From contig CALHZD010000095.1 of NCBI GenBank assembly GCA_938040985.1, positions 1 through 64,000 on the forward strand: a stretch of DNA of 64,000 nt, written 5' to 3'. The notes under the pieces were generated by a model. The model was not told the origin of the DNA. It saw nothing but the letters and a program-made list of their open reading frames with translations, and made no database searches. Position 1 is the stretch's first letter. Each line of letters starts with the position of its first letter. Of the stretch, positions 8,069-16,769 are shown piece by piece. Position numbers and translations under genes: made by a program. This DNA comes from an uncultured Propionivibrio sp. (GTDB taxonomy: Bacteria > Pseudomonadota > Gammaproteobacteria > Burkholderiales > Rhodocyclaceae).

Positions 8069-9946
8069 ATGAACGAAATTTCTTTCGTCATCCTGCGGCG
8101 TTTGCGCCGCCCGCTCATTGCGCTGGTCATCGCCTATGCGGTTTCCGTGTGGGGGATGGTGGTCATTCCCGGCATCGATGAACATGGCCGGCCCGATCAT
8201 CTGAGTTTCTTCCATGCCCTGTACATCGTCAGCTATACCGCGACGACCATCGGCTTCGGCGAAATTCCCCATCAGTTTACCGACCTGCAACGCGCCTGGA
8301 TCATCGTTTGCATCTACCTGTGCGTCGTGGCCTGGGCCTATACGCTCGGCAGCGTCTTCCACCTCTCGCAGGATCCCACCTTTCGCCGGGCGATCAGCCG
8401 CCGGCGCTTCATGATCCGCGTGCAGCGCCTACAGACGCCGTTCGTCCTGATTGCCGGTTATGGCCAGAGCGGCATCATGCTGGCGCGCATGCTTGATCGC
8501 ATGGGCTACCGCATCGTCATCATCGAACAGCGGCACGAACGCGCCTCGCGCATCGAGATCGATGAATTTGAGCGGCGCCCGATCTTCTGGGACGGCGACG
8601 CCCGCCTGCCCGACGTGCTGGTCGATGCCGGCGTGACGCATCGCCACTGCATGGCGATGGTGGCGATGGCCGGCAACGACGAGACCAACCAGTCGGTCGC
8701 CATCGGCGGTACGGTGCTTAATCCCTCGCTGCGCATCATCGCCCGCGTGCATACGCCGATGGCGCAGGCAAACCTGAAGTCTTTCCGCAACATCGAGCTG
8801 ATCAATCCGTACGAAACGTTTGCCAGCAATATACGTCTCGACATGGGGTCGGCGACAAAGCTGCGCGCCATCGAATGGCTGTCCGGACTGCCGGGCGGCG
8901 AATGCCCCGAATCGCTAAATCTGCCGAAAGGATACTGGGTCGTCTGCGGGTCGGGCGCCTTCTCGCTCTATGTGGTCGCGGCGCTCGAACAGGCGGGCGT
9001 CAGCTATTCGCTCGTCAACATCGATACGGCGCACAAAACCGAGGACGATCTGGTTCGGCTGTCGAGCTTGCAGGAGATGGAAGACGATGAATTACACCAG
9101 GCCGGCATCGAAAGAGCCGTCGGCCTGGTGGCCGGCACCGACTCCGTCGCCGTTAACCTGGCGCTGATCAACCGCGCCCGTCTGGTCAATGCCAATCTCT
9201 ATGTGGCGATTCGCCAAACGCATGTCGTCAATGCCAGCCTGGTGGACGCTTCGATGGCCAATCTGCGCTTCGTCAAGGCCGATGTGGTCGCCCACAAAGC
9301 GCGGCAGCTGCTGACCTCGCCGCTGCTGATTCGCTATCTGCGCCATCTTGAGTGCGATGACGATACGCTGGCGCAGCGCACGATCGAACTGTTGCAAACG
9401 CAAGTTGGCGAAAAAGTGCCGTTCATGTGGGGATTCGACTGCTTTGCTTCCTATGCCGGCTTGCGCGATGCGCTGTCGCCGGAAATTGATCCGCCGCTGT
9501 CGATTGCCGACCTGCTCTCGCATCCGACAACGCCTGCCGAGCGCCTGCCCGCCTTCGCCTTGCTGTTGCTGCGCCACCAGACGGAAATTCCCCTGCCGCC
9601 GGAAGATACCGTGCTGCGCTCCGGCGATCGTATCCTGTTCGCCGGCCGGCGCGGCGTGGCCGCCTTGCAGCGCCGCTTCCAGTTCGAGCCCGGCTTGCTG
9701 GAATTTGTCCGGACCGGCGTTGAAGCGCCGCGCAGCTGGCTGTTCTGCTATTTCCGTTCGGCGAAAAAGCGGCGGCTTCGGCGGGAACGCCTGCAACAAC
9801 GTCTTGCCGCCGCACGGCGCGTCAGTGCTGAAAGCGCTGAAAATCTTGAAGAAGCATCCGACGAGTCCAATGACGCCGGCCCTGCCGATGAGAATCGCCG
9901 CAGCGACGGCGCGGACTCTTCCGAGCGGAGCGCACACGATCGCTGA
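8069..9946 (+). CDS. Two-TM potassium channel with two RCK (TrkA-N) modules
   Basis: 625 residues. Two transmembrane helices bracket a pore loop with a selectivity filter variant SYTATTIGFGEIP (usual TVGYGD). The first RCK Rossmann fold begins PFVLIAGYGQSGIMLARML near residue 130 and a second with GYWVVCGSGAFSLYVVAAL near 290. TrkA-C-like segments follow (IPLPPEDTVLRSGDRILFAG). The last 60 residues are charged and low-complexity. This is likely a nucleotide-gated K+ channel or uptake protein. The filter IGFGE deviates from canonical K+ channels but is seen in MthK-like relatives. Adjacent to the ntrYX-type genes but probably a separate unit. Confidence 0.88.
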   Translation: MNEISFVILRRLRRPLIALVIAYAVSVWGMVVIPGIDEHGRPDHLSFFHALYIVSYTATTIGFGEIPHQFTDLQRAWIIVCIYLCVVAWAYTLGSVFHLSQDPTFRRAISRRRFMIRVQRLQTPFVLIAGYGQSGIMLARMLDRMGYRIVIIEQRHERASRIEIDEFERRPIFWDGDARLPDVLVDAGVTHRHCMAMVAMAGNDETNQSVAIGGTVLNPSLRIIARVHTPMAQANLKSFRNIELINPYETFASNIRLDMGSATKLRAIEWLSGLPGGECPESLNLPKGYWVVCGSGAFSLYVVAALEQAGVSYSLVNIDTAHKTEDDLVRLSSLQEMEDDELHQAGIERAVGLVAGTDSVAVNLALINRARLVNANLYVAIRQTHVVNASLVDASMANLRFVKADVVAHKARQLLTSPLLIRYLRHLECDDDTLAQRTIELLQTQVGEKVPFMWGFDCFASYAGLRDALSPEIDPPLSIADLLSHPTTPAERLPAFALLLLRHQTEIPLPPEDTVLRSGDRILFAGRRGVAALQRRFQFEPGLLEFVRTGVEAPRSWLFCYFRSAKKRRLRRERLQQRLAAARRVSAESAENLEEASDESNDAGPADENRRSDGADSSERSAHDR

Positions 9947-10008
9947 GCGTCCTGGCGCAGCTCGGCCTGGCGCGCCGCGCCGCTGCACCCGCCAGACCAC
10001 TGCCGGAA

Positions 10009-10262
10009 CCCGCGTAAACAGGGCGTTCCCCGGCACCTCCTCTGAAACCCTTATCAATAAAGGGCTGGCAGGCAGGGTGTCCGGAGATGCCCTATCTACA
10101 CGGTTTGCAGAGAATTGGTCGGGCGCAGTGTTCCAAGTTATGTTTTGTGATGCTTTGGAGCCCTTGTATTTAGGGCGTTTCAGAGCATTTTATGTTTTTT
10201 GGCTTGTTTGCGTAGCTTTTGGAGCACTTTTTTTTGTTTTTTAAGATGCCCGTGGATAAAGG
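10009..10262. repeat. Repeat cluster between two convergent genes
   Basis: Cores start at 10009 (CCCGCGTAAACAGGG), 10048 (CCCTTATCAATAAAGGG), 10090 (CCCTATCTACACGG), 10161 (CCCTTGTATTTAGGG) and 10249 (CCCGTGGATAAAGG). The first three are spaced 39 and 42 bp. The core at 10161 lies in a composite unit (10139-10202) flanked by TTATGTTTT-type motifs. The cluster fills the gap between the stop of the K+ channel gene and the stop of priA. No other gene is seen here. Confidence 0.8.
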
Positions 10263-10298
10263 CGCTTCGGGCAGCGGTTTTGCGTCCGGCGCGCTTTG

Positions 10299-12308
10299 TC
10301 AGAATGCCATCGGATCAACTTCCAGGTGCCAGCGCAGCCGGGACGGTGTTTTGATTGCCGCAACAGCCGCCCGCCAGGGCGTGAGAAATGCCTGCAAGAC
10401 CCGCCGTGAAGGCGATTCGACCAGCAGTTGCGCGCGTTCGAGATTAGCACGGCGGGCCAATCGCATGGGCACCGGGTCGTAGAGCATGACCTCCGGATAC
10501 TCTGCGGCCTGCGGCCAGGCGCGCGCCGTGGCGAGAAAAGCGATGGCGTCGGCCATCTGTGGCGACTCGGCGCGGAGCATGGCCTGGTAGGCGTAGGGCG
10601 GAAAGCCCGCCTGCTCGCGCTCCTTGAGCTGCGCCTCGGCAAAGCCGGCGTAATCGTGGCGCACCAGCGCCGCGTAGAGCGGGTGGTCGGGGTACTGCGT
10701 CTGGATAATGACTTCGCCGGGCAGATCGGCGCGGCCGGCGCGGCCGGCAACCTGCATCAGCTGGGCAAACAGTCGCTCCGCCGCCCGCCAGTCGGCGGCG
10801 AACAGGGCGGCATCGGCGCCCAGTACGCCGACCAGCGTCAGCTTTGGGAAGTCGTGCCCCTTGGCCAGCATCTGCGTGCCGACGAGGATGTCGGCCTCCC
10901 CGGCGCGAATGCGGGCGACCAGGGCTTCCCATTGTTTACGGCTTTTTGCCGCATCGCGGTCAACGCGCAGCACGCGGGCGTAGGGAAAGCGCGCGGCGAG
11001 CGCCGCTTCGAGCCGTTGCGTGCCGCGCCCGAAGGGCATGATGTCCTGATTGCCGCAGGTCGGGCAATGTTTCGGCACGCGGCACTCGAAGCCGCAATGG
11101 TGGCAGCGCAGCCGCCGGTCGGCCAGATGCAGCACCAGATTGGCGGCACAGCGCCGGCAACGCGAAATCCAGCCGCACGCCGGGCAGGACAGCACCGGCG
11201 CATAGCCGCGCCGGTTGAGGAAGACGAGGCTTTGCTCGCCGCGCGCCAGACGCATATTGATCGCCGCCAATAAAGCCTCGCAGCAGCCGTCCTGCAATTT
11301 TTCCTGGCGCGTGTCAATGCGCCGCACCGCCGGCAGGCGCGCGCCGCCGATGGCGCGCGCCTTGAGCGTGAGCAGCCGGTAGCGCGCGCGGGTACGCGGA
11401 TCGGTCGCATTCGCCCAGCTTTCCAGCGACGGCGTCGCCGAGCCGAGCACGATCGGGATGTTGCGGGCGCGGGCGCGAAACACGGCCACGTCGCGCGCCG
11501 AATAGCGCATGCCCTCCTGCTGCTTGAACGAAGCGTCATGTTCCTCATCAACGATGATCAGGCCAAGATCAGGCAGCGGCGTAAATACCGCCAGCCGCGT
11601 CCCCAGCACGATGCGCGCCGCGCCCTCGAACGCCGCCCGCCAATGTTGCGCGCGCGCCGCTTCGCTCAGTTCGCTGTGCAGGCTGACCAGCGGCGCCTCC
11701 GGAAAACGCGCGGCGACGCGCTCCTCAAGCTGCGGCGTCAGGTTGATTTCCGGCACCAGCAGCAGCGCCTGCCGGCCGGCGGCCAACGCCCGTGCAATCA
11801 GGCGCAGATAAACCTCGGTTTTGCCGCTGCCGGTTACGCCATGCAGTAGGTACGGCTGAAAACCCTCCTCGCCGGCAATGGCCGCCAGCGCGGCTTCCTG
11901 TTCATCGGTCAGCGCCGGCGCGGGGCTGGGAGACGGCGTTCGGGCGGCACGGCGCGGCGTTCGCGCTCGCGGCGGGTCGATGCGGCGCAGCCTGGTCGGC
12001 AGGGTCGAGAGCATGACTTCGCCCAGCGGCGCATGGTAGTAGGCGGCGCAGAACTCGCACAGACGGAACCATTCGGCCGGCAGCGGCGGCAGGTCGCGCA
12101 GCACCGCATCGGCCTCTTTCAGCCGCGCCTCGGCCAGTTCGCTGCGCTCGGGCAGCGCGGTCAGCACGCCGATGCGCATCTGCCGGCCGAAGGGGACGCG
12201 CACGCGCAGCCCGATGTCGGCAGCGCCCAGGGACTCGCCCGCCGGCGCGTAATAATCAAACAGGCCCTCCAGCGGCACGTCAAGAGCAACACGGATAATC
12301 TGGCGCAC
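10299..12308 (-). CDS. priA: Primosomal replication restart helicase PriA
   Basis: Superfamily 2 3'-5' DNA helicase that recognises stalled forks and reloads DnaB. The N-terminal DNA-binding domain (VALDVPLEGLFDYYAP) is followed by a helicase core with Walker A LLHGVTGSGKTEVYLRL near residue 156, DEEH near 250 and the zinc-binding insertion with paired cysteines (SCPACGW, RCRRCAAN, RCHHCGFEC, HCPTCGNQ) at about 370-415. The C-terminal motifs include GTQMLAKGHDFP and QVAGRAGRA. At 669 residues it is slightly shorter than E. coli PriA. The start is GTG at 12308. It lies downstream of hemE across an AT-rich gap containing DnaA boxes. Confidence 0.96.
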   Translation of the reverse strand: MRQIIRVALDVPLEGLFDYYAPAGESLGAADIGLRVRVPFGRQMRIGVLTALPERSELAEARLKEADAVLRDLPPLPAEWFRLCEFCAAYYHAPLGEVMLSTLPTRLRRIDPPRARTPRRAARTPSPSPAPALTDEQEAALAAIAGEEGFQPYLLHGVTGSGKTEVYLRLIARALAAGRQALLLVPEINLTPQLEERVAARFPEAPLVSLHSELSEAARAQHWRAAFEGAARIVLGTRLAVFTPLPDLGLIIVDEEHDASFKQQEGMRYSARDVAVFRARARNIPIVLGSATPSLESWANATDPRTRARYRLLTLKARAIGGARLPAVRRIDTRQEKLQDGCCEALLAAINMRLARGEQSLVFLNRRGYAPVLSCPACGWISRCRRCAANLVLHLADRRLRCHHCGFECRVPKHCPTCGNQDIMPFGRGTQRLEAALAARFPYARVLRVDRDAAKSRKQWEALVARIRAGEADILVGTQMLAKGHDFPKLTLVGVLGADAALFAADWRAAERLFAQLMQVAGRAGRADLPGEVIIQTQYPDHPLYAALVRHDYAGFAEAQLKEREQAGFPPYAYQAMLRAESPQMADAIAFLATARAWPQAAEYPEVMLYDPVPMRLARRANLERAQLLVESPSRRVLQAFLTPWRAAVAAIKTPSRLRWHLEVDPMAF

Positions 12309-12574
12309 GCAATAGGCTCTTTAAGACAATCTCAGATCCCCCAAGCCGTCAAGCGTCGGGCCTGGCGGCGCGGGACGGAATGGGGCGCCCCTGGCGGAAT
12401 TTCTCGCCGTGCGAGTGATGGAACGGCTGGAACAACGGCAAAGCCGCGGCGCGGCGGTGTTACCCTCCTTGGCAAGCGGGATAAAGCGGGATGAAATATC
12501 ATGCGGTTGCGCTACTTTTTTCATTTGCTTTCTACGAAACGCGCCTAATGCTTTCTCTCGACAAGGTTTTTTCG

Positions 12575-12774
12575 TTATGCACATTTTCTGTGGATAATTT
12601 TGTGGAATTGGGCTGAAAAGCGCGTCTAATTGCGTGTTCCATAAGGGTTTTCATTAGCTTGCCTGAAAAATAATCAGAAAAATATCTTTTAATAATCAAA
12701 TAGATAAAAATAATACGCTGATTATCAACGGGTTTGCGAATGCGCCGGCACAACAAGCTGATTTTTGTGCATAA
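12575..12774. other. Three consensus DnaA boxes with AT-rich core (candidate origin or DnaA site)
   Basis: The gap between hemE and priA (12309-12796) contains TTATGCACA at 12575-12583, TGTGGATAA at 12589-12597 (exact reverse complement of the strong E. coli box) and TGTGCATAA at 12766-12774. All fit TTATNCACA on one strand or the other. Between them, 12660-12725 is nearly pure A/T in an otherwise GC-rich window, resembling an unwinding element. I see no gene in this gap. It could be a replication origin, a DnaA-titration site or DnaA control of priA. Betaproteobacterial oriC is normally beside dnaA, which is not in this window. Confidence 0.5.
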
Positions 12775-12796
12775 GTCAAGCGTTCGCCGGTCTGTT

Positions 12797-13921
12797 TTAC
12801 GCCATTTCAGGATGTCCGGCCGGATTTCCGGCTGAATTCCCCGCCTTGTTTCCCGGCAGCAAAGGCGGGCGGCGGTAGGCATGCACCGTTTCGACCAGCG
12901 CAGCAATGTTTTCGGGCGGTGTGTATTGGGAAATCCCGTGGCCGAGGTTGAACACATGCCCGGTATCCCCAGCGCCATAGCGATCCAGCACCTTGATCGC
13001 CTCCGCCGCCACGACCGCCGGCGGAGCGAAGAGGACACTCGGATCAAGATTGCCCTGCAAGGCGACTTTATCGCCGACGCGCCGGCGCGCTTCGCCCAGA
13101 TCAATCGTCCAGTCCAGGCTGACGGCGTCACAGCCGCAGGCGGCGATGGCTTCCAGCCACAGGCCGCCGCCTTTGGTAAATACGATTACGGGAATGCGCC
13201 CGTCCTCTTGCTCACATTTCAGGCCGGCAATGATCCGTTGCAGATACGCCAGCGAAAACTCCCGGTATGCGGCCGCCGACAGGCTGCCGCCCCAGGTATC
13301 GAACAGCATCAGCGCCTGCGCGCCGGCCTCAATCTGGGCATTGAGGCAGGCCGTCACCGCCTCGGAAGTCACCGCCAGCAGGCGGTGCAGCAAATCCGGG
13401 CGCGCATAGAGCATGGTCTTGATATGGCGATAGTCGCTGCGGGAAGCGCCTTCAACCATGTAGCAGGCCAAGGTGTAGGGGCTGCCGGCAAAGCCGATCA
13501 GTGGCACGTGATTATCGAGCGCCCGCCGGGCCTCGCTGATGGCGTCGGTCACATAACGCAGGCGATCGTAGGGGTCGGGGGCGGCCAGCCGCAGGATGTC
13601 CCGTTCCTCACGCAAGGGATGTTCAAAGCGCGGCCCTTCGCCCTCGCTGAAATACAGCCCCAGCCCCATGGCATCGGGCACAGTCAAAATGTCGGAAAAA
13701 ATGATGGCGGCGTCCAGATCGTAGCGCGCCAGCGGTTGCAGCGTCGCTTCACAGGCCAGCGCCGGATTCCGGCACAAATCGAGAAAGCCGCCGGCGCGCC
13801 GGCGCAGCGCGCGGTATTCCGGCAGATAACGCCCAGCCTGGCGCATCATCCAGATCGGCGTATGGTCGGTCGGCCGGCGCAGCAGCGCGCGCAGAAAATT
13901 ATCGTTACGGGGTCGGGCCAT
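12797..13921 (-). CDS. hemE: Uroporphyrinogen decarboxylase
   Basis: Decarboxylates the four acetate side chains of uroporphyrinogen III to give coproporphyrinogen III in haem synthesis. The N-terminal signature [16 protein letters not shown] is present with the conserved Arg and Asp residues, followed by [18 protein letters not shown] and [10 protein letters not shown] chose the ATG at 13921 (protein begins [16 protein letters not shown]), as in family members; an upstream in-frame start adds 12 non-conserved residues. The protein ends with a Gly/Asn/Ala-rich tail of about 20 residues beyond the usual C-terminus. Confidence 0.96.
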   Translation of the reverse strand: MARPRNDNFLRALLRRPTDHTPIWMMRQAGRYLPEYRALRRRAGGFLDLCRNPALACEATLQPLARYDLDAAIIFSDILTVPDAMGLGLYFSEGEGPRFEHPLREERDILRLAAPDPYDRLRYVTDAISEARRALDNHVPLIGFAGSPYTLACYMVEGASRSDYRHIKTMLYARPDLLHRLLAVTSEAVTACLNAQIEAGAQALMLFDTWGGSLSAAAYREFSLAYLQRIIAGLKCEQEDGRIPVIVFTKGGGLWLEAIAACGCDAVSLDWTIDLGEARRRVGDKVALQGNLDPSVLFAPPAVVAAEAIKVLDRYGAGDTGHVFNLGHGISQYTPPENIAALVETVHAYRRPPLLPGNKAGNSAGNPAGHPEMA

Positions 13922-14040
13922 GGCGGTTTTGATCGTTCGGCGGGGGTATCGGGACAAAAACGGATTATGCGTTAATTTGCAAAGTCAAGCCGCTATTTAA
14001 GCTTGCGAAGTTTCCTCTGAATTCCGTAAAGACCGGGCAG

Positions 14041-14618
14041 AAAACATAAAATGCTCTAAAACGCCCTGAATACAAGGGCCCAAGGGCATCAAAAAACATA
14101 AACCCCTCAGTTCTTCAAACTGCCCCCTTTAAAAAAGGGGAAGCAAGTGGAGCTACCCTAGGCTCCTTTATCCACGGGAATTTCAGAGCGCCTGCCCTGA
14201 ACGCTTTTATTCACGCGGGGTCCGGATCACCCCAAAGACCCCTTGCCCTTTAGGAGAGGGTAAAAAAGATAAAAAGAGCGCAGGGGCAATATCAAATCCC
14301 ATCTGAAGTAACAGAAGCCAAGAGAAGCCAAGCCTTCGGCGTGTTGCCCTCTCTGCCCCTTCGGGGCATCTTCCTCACAGGGGGAGAATTGGAAACGCGG
14401 GGACGGAAGCGTAGGTGCATCTCCCAAAAGAGGTGGCCTGAAGCCCACGTATTTAGGGCATCTCCGAGGAGGTGATCCGGAACCCTTATAAACAGGGCAT
14501 CTCAGAGCACCCGGCCGCCAGCCCTTTATTTATAAGGGTTTCAGCGCCTCCCACTCGGAGCGCCTTTATCCATGCGGGGTTCAGAGAGGTATGCCCGGAA
14601 ACGCCCAATCCACGCGGG
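14041..14618. repeat. Largest repeat cluster, upstream of hemE
   Basis: The gap 13922-14645 holds a composite unit (14041-14104, core CCCTGAATACAAGGG at 14064), cores at 14165 and 14204 (39 bp apart), and a tandem array with cores starting at 14444, 14483, 14522, 14563 and 14604 (39, 39, 41, 41 bp). Examples are CCCACGTATTTAGGG (14444), CCCTTATAAACAGGG (14483) and CCCAATCCACGCGGG (14604). 14221-14440 is low in recognisable copies and has no convincing gene; a 73-residue minus-strand frame there has no conserved features. The hemE promoter should lie in the right part of 13922-14040, but I cannot place it. Confidence 0.8.
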
Positions 14619-14645
14619 TCTTCGGGGCGCTGTTTTTGACCGCGC

Positions 14646-15419
14646 TTAGGCCAGGGCGTCCCGGATCAGCTTGACGCCGCTGAAAAACAGCAGCAGGTAG
14701 CTGATCTGGAAAAAGGCTTTCTCAGAAATACGCTTGTGCAGCCAGATGCCAAGCCAGATCCCGAGCGGCGCCAGCGGCGTAAAGAGCAGCGATGCGGAAA
14801 GGTTGCCCGGGTTTAATTGGCCGAGAAAGTAATATGGCGCCAGCTTGACGTAATTGGCGATGCAGAACAGCAGCGCCGAGGTGGCGACGATGGCCGATTT
14901 GTCCAGACGCTGCGAGTAGATGTAAACGGCAAAAGGCGGCCCGCCGGCATGCGCCAGCGTGCTGGTCAAGCCGGAGAATACGCCGCAGATTGCGCCCATG
15001 ACCGGGCCGGGCGTTTTCTCGCTCATGGACAGGCGGGCGGCCAGACGCTCGCTAAGTGCGAAGTGTTTGTTGACCGAGAAAAGCACGGCGATAAGGCCGA
15101 CGATCAGCCGGATTGCATTGACCGGAAGCATGCCGAACGCCAGGCTGCCCAGGGCGATGCCCGTCAGTACGCCGGGGAGCAGAATGCGCAGATGCCGGGT
15201 CGACCAGCGCCCGCGCCAGGCATAAACGGCGAAAATATCCATGGCGCAAAGAATGGGCAGCATGATGCCGGCGGCTTCCGGCGGGGCAATGACCAGCGAC
15301 AGGATCGGTACGGCCAGCCCGCCGGCCGCCGCGCCAAATCGGCCCTTGGAAATGCCGGTCAGCAAAATGGCAACAACGGCGACCGGATAAAACGCGAGGG
15401 GGACTTCAGGAAGCGTCAT
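14646..15419 (-). CDS. TauE/SafE family membrane permease
   Basis: About 257 residues with 7-8 hydrophobic helices. The N-terminal repeat begins VAILLTGISKGRFGAAAGGLAVP and the second repeat GAICGVFSGLTSTLAHAGGPPFAVY, the duplicated G-rich signature of TauE/SafE proteins that export or import sulfonates, sulfite or other small anions. The substrate cannot be assigned. ATG at 15419 is used (MTLPEVPLAF); it overlaps the 3' end of the upstream lipoprotein gene by 14 nt, suggesting coupling. A repeat array follows its stop. Confidence 0.87.
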   Translation of the reverse strand: MTLPEVPLAFYPVAVVAILLTGISKGRFGAAAGGLAVPILSLVIAPPEAAGIMLPILCAMDIFAVYAWRGRWSTRHLRILLPGVLTGIALGSLAFGMLPVNAIRLIVGLIAVLFSVNKHFALSERLAARLSMSEKTPGPVMGAICGVFSGLTSTLAHAGGPPFAVYIYSQRLDKSAIVATSALLFCIANYVKLAPYYFLGQLNPGNLSASLLFTPLAPLGIWLGIWLHKRISEKAFFQISYLLLFFSGVKLIRDALA

Positions 15420-16029
15420 CGGCGGCGGGCGTGGCTTTCTTCCCGCCTTCAAGCGATTCGATCAGCTCGAACAGGCGCTGGTAGAACCCGGCGTTGGTAA
15501 TGGTTTCCTCGCTGATTTTGACCAGCGTATTGCGATCCATCGTCCACGGCAGAGAGAGCGACCCCATGCCGGAAACGCTGAAGCCGGCGCTGTTGCCGCT
15601 CGATTTAAGCTCGTAATGGGTTTCCTGGGCGTTGGCGTAAATGACGGCGCCCCGGCCGCTTGCCAGGCAGACGAGATTGATGCCGAGGCGGACGACTCTT
15701 TCTGCTTCGGGGCGGAAAATTTTTTCGCCGTTCAGACTCAAGGCCTTCTCTTCACCGATACGGTAGCCCTGACTCAACAGCGCGCGCTTGCCGGTTTCGC
15801 ACGCCGCTTCCGGCGTATGTCGGCTGGTATAGGCAAAAGGCGTATCCGTCGTAAATGTTTCGTTCGCATGGACGCGCTTCTCCGGCGCGGTAGCGCTTTT
15901 GCAGGCCGTAAGCGTTAACGCCAGCCCAAGTCCAAGAATCAATATAGCGGCCTGCGAAAGCCGTTGAAAATATGGATGTTGCTTGTCCCGCGGTTTTTGC
16001 GGAAAAAAGATCGAAGTCATGGCATTCAT
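15406..16029 (-). CDS. DUF2242-like lipoprotein
   Basis: About 207 residues from the ATG at 16029. A hydrophobic segment ends in the lipobox LTLTACKS (Cys 43), so an exported lipoprotein is expected. The N-terminus before the signal (MNAMTSIFFPQKPRDKQHPY) is unusually long, and the second Met (16020) is an alternative start. The mature part contains a mixed alpha/beta domain with CETGKRALLSQGYRI and FYQRLFELIESLEGGKK. The DUF2242 assignment is from memory. The open frame continues upstream to 16761, but that part is a ubiJ-like remnant rather than part of this protein. Confidence 0.72.
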   Translation of the reverse strand: MNAMTSIFFPQKPRDKQHPYFQRLSQAAILILGLGLALTLTACKSATAPEKRVHANETFTTDTPFAYTSRHTPEAACETGKRALLSQGYRIGEEKALSLNGEKIFRPEAERVVRLGINLVCLASGRGAVIYANAQETHYELKSSGNSAGFSVSGMGSLSLPWTMDRNTLVKISEETITNAGFYQRLFELIESLEGGKKATPAADDAS

Positions 16030-16033
16030 ACAA

Positions 16034-16761
16034 TCATTGAGAGTAAGCGCACGTCCGGATTTCCATGCCGCCCAGTCGTTCCAGGCGCTGTTTGAGCGAT
16101 GTCGTATCCCGGGGCTGCGCGTCGATGGGGCGAGCCAATGCCCCAGCTCGACTCGTCCGAGAATAAGCGAGGTTTCCTCGCTGAAAGATTCGGCGAAATT
16201 CCGTGCAAATGCGCGGGCCGCGCGCGAAACGCCGGAAAATACCGCGCGGCCGCCCTGCGCCAGCCATCGGACGGAATGGACGGCGATGTCTCCGGCGCAG
16301 CGGGACAGATCGTCCCCGACATCTCGGCGCAGATTGCGCCGGCGGAAAACCGGCGTGTCGGCCCGATCCGCGGCGTCCCCAATACGGGCGCGGGCGGCGG
16401 TCAGGAAACCTTTGCCGGCAGGCGTTCTGGAAGCGCCGGGTGCGCCTGGATTGACGAAGCCGACAGCCGTCCATTGCGTTACCCGGACCATTCGCGCAAC
16501 CGGCGGAAAAGTGAGCGAGGTGGGAAGGGTCAGGCGGGTCAGGATATTGGCGGCTGAAGGCGCTTCGCGCAGCGCATGCCCAATGTTTGGCGCGGCGCGC
16601 AAAGCGCCGGCGTCGCTGACTTTGATGTGAAGATCGACAGGCGGACAGCGCGCGTACATCGCCCGTCCGGCAAATGGCCGCGGGCGGGCCGTCGCCGACG
16701 CCTCGCCAATCTCGCCGGTGGGCGGGTAATTGATACAAGCCAGCGCGGTCGCCGTCAGCAT
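16034..16761 (-). pseudogene. ubiJ: Frameshifted ubiJ-like (SCP2 domain) gene
   Basis: The frame opening at 16761 begins MLTATALACINY and contains RPFAGRAMYARCPPVDLHIK, then RNLRRDVGDDLSRCAGDIAV and ARNFAESFSEETSLILGR. This is the order of elements expected in UbiJ, the SCP2-type lipid-binding accessory of ubiquinone synthesis. After that the frame loses similarity and runs into the downstream lipoprotein gene. The expected charged coiled-coil end (PIDAQPRDTTSLKQRLERL) appears in another minus frame ending at 16034. A frameshift near 16150 explains this. It sits 9 nt after the Tim44-like gene and near ubiE, the usual ubiJ context. A sequencing error is the main alternative. Confidence 0.55.
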
Positions 16762-16769
16762 GGTAAGAA

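Noticed and set aside
6545..8362. Long minus-strand open frame of 605 residues opposite the NtrX-like gene and two following genes
   Set aside because: Composition (Gln/Arg/Asp/Gly-rich, no domains) is that of a mirror frame in GC-rich coding DNA; the plus strand has three well-supported genes.
14123..14140. CCCCCTTTAAAAAAGGGG as an extra repeat core or terminator
   Set aside because: It pairs as a hairpin but lacks the T..A centre of the cores and is off the 40-bp register; no gene ends here on either strand.
14227..14448. 73-residue minus-strand frame in the hemE upstream gap
   Set aside because: It overlaps repeat-derived sequence and shows no start signal or conserved feature.
15983..16630. 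Plus-strand open frame of 215 residues opposite the ubiJ-like region
   Set aside because: Arg/Ala-rich composition without recognisable domains, and it is antisense to a region that reads as a UbiJ-like protein on the minus strand.
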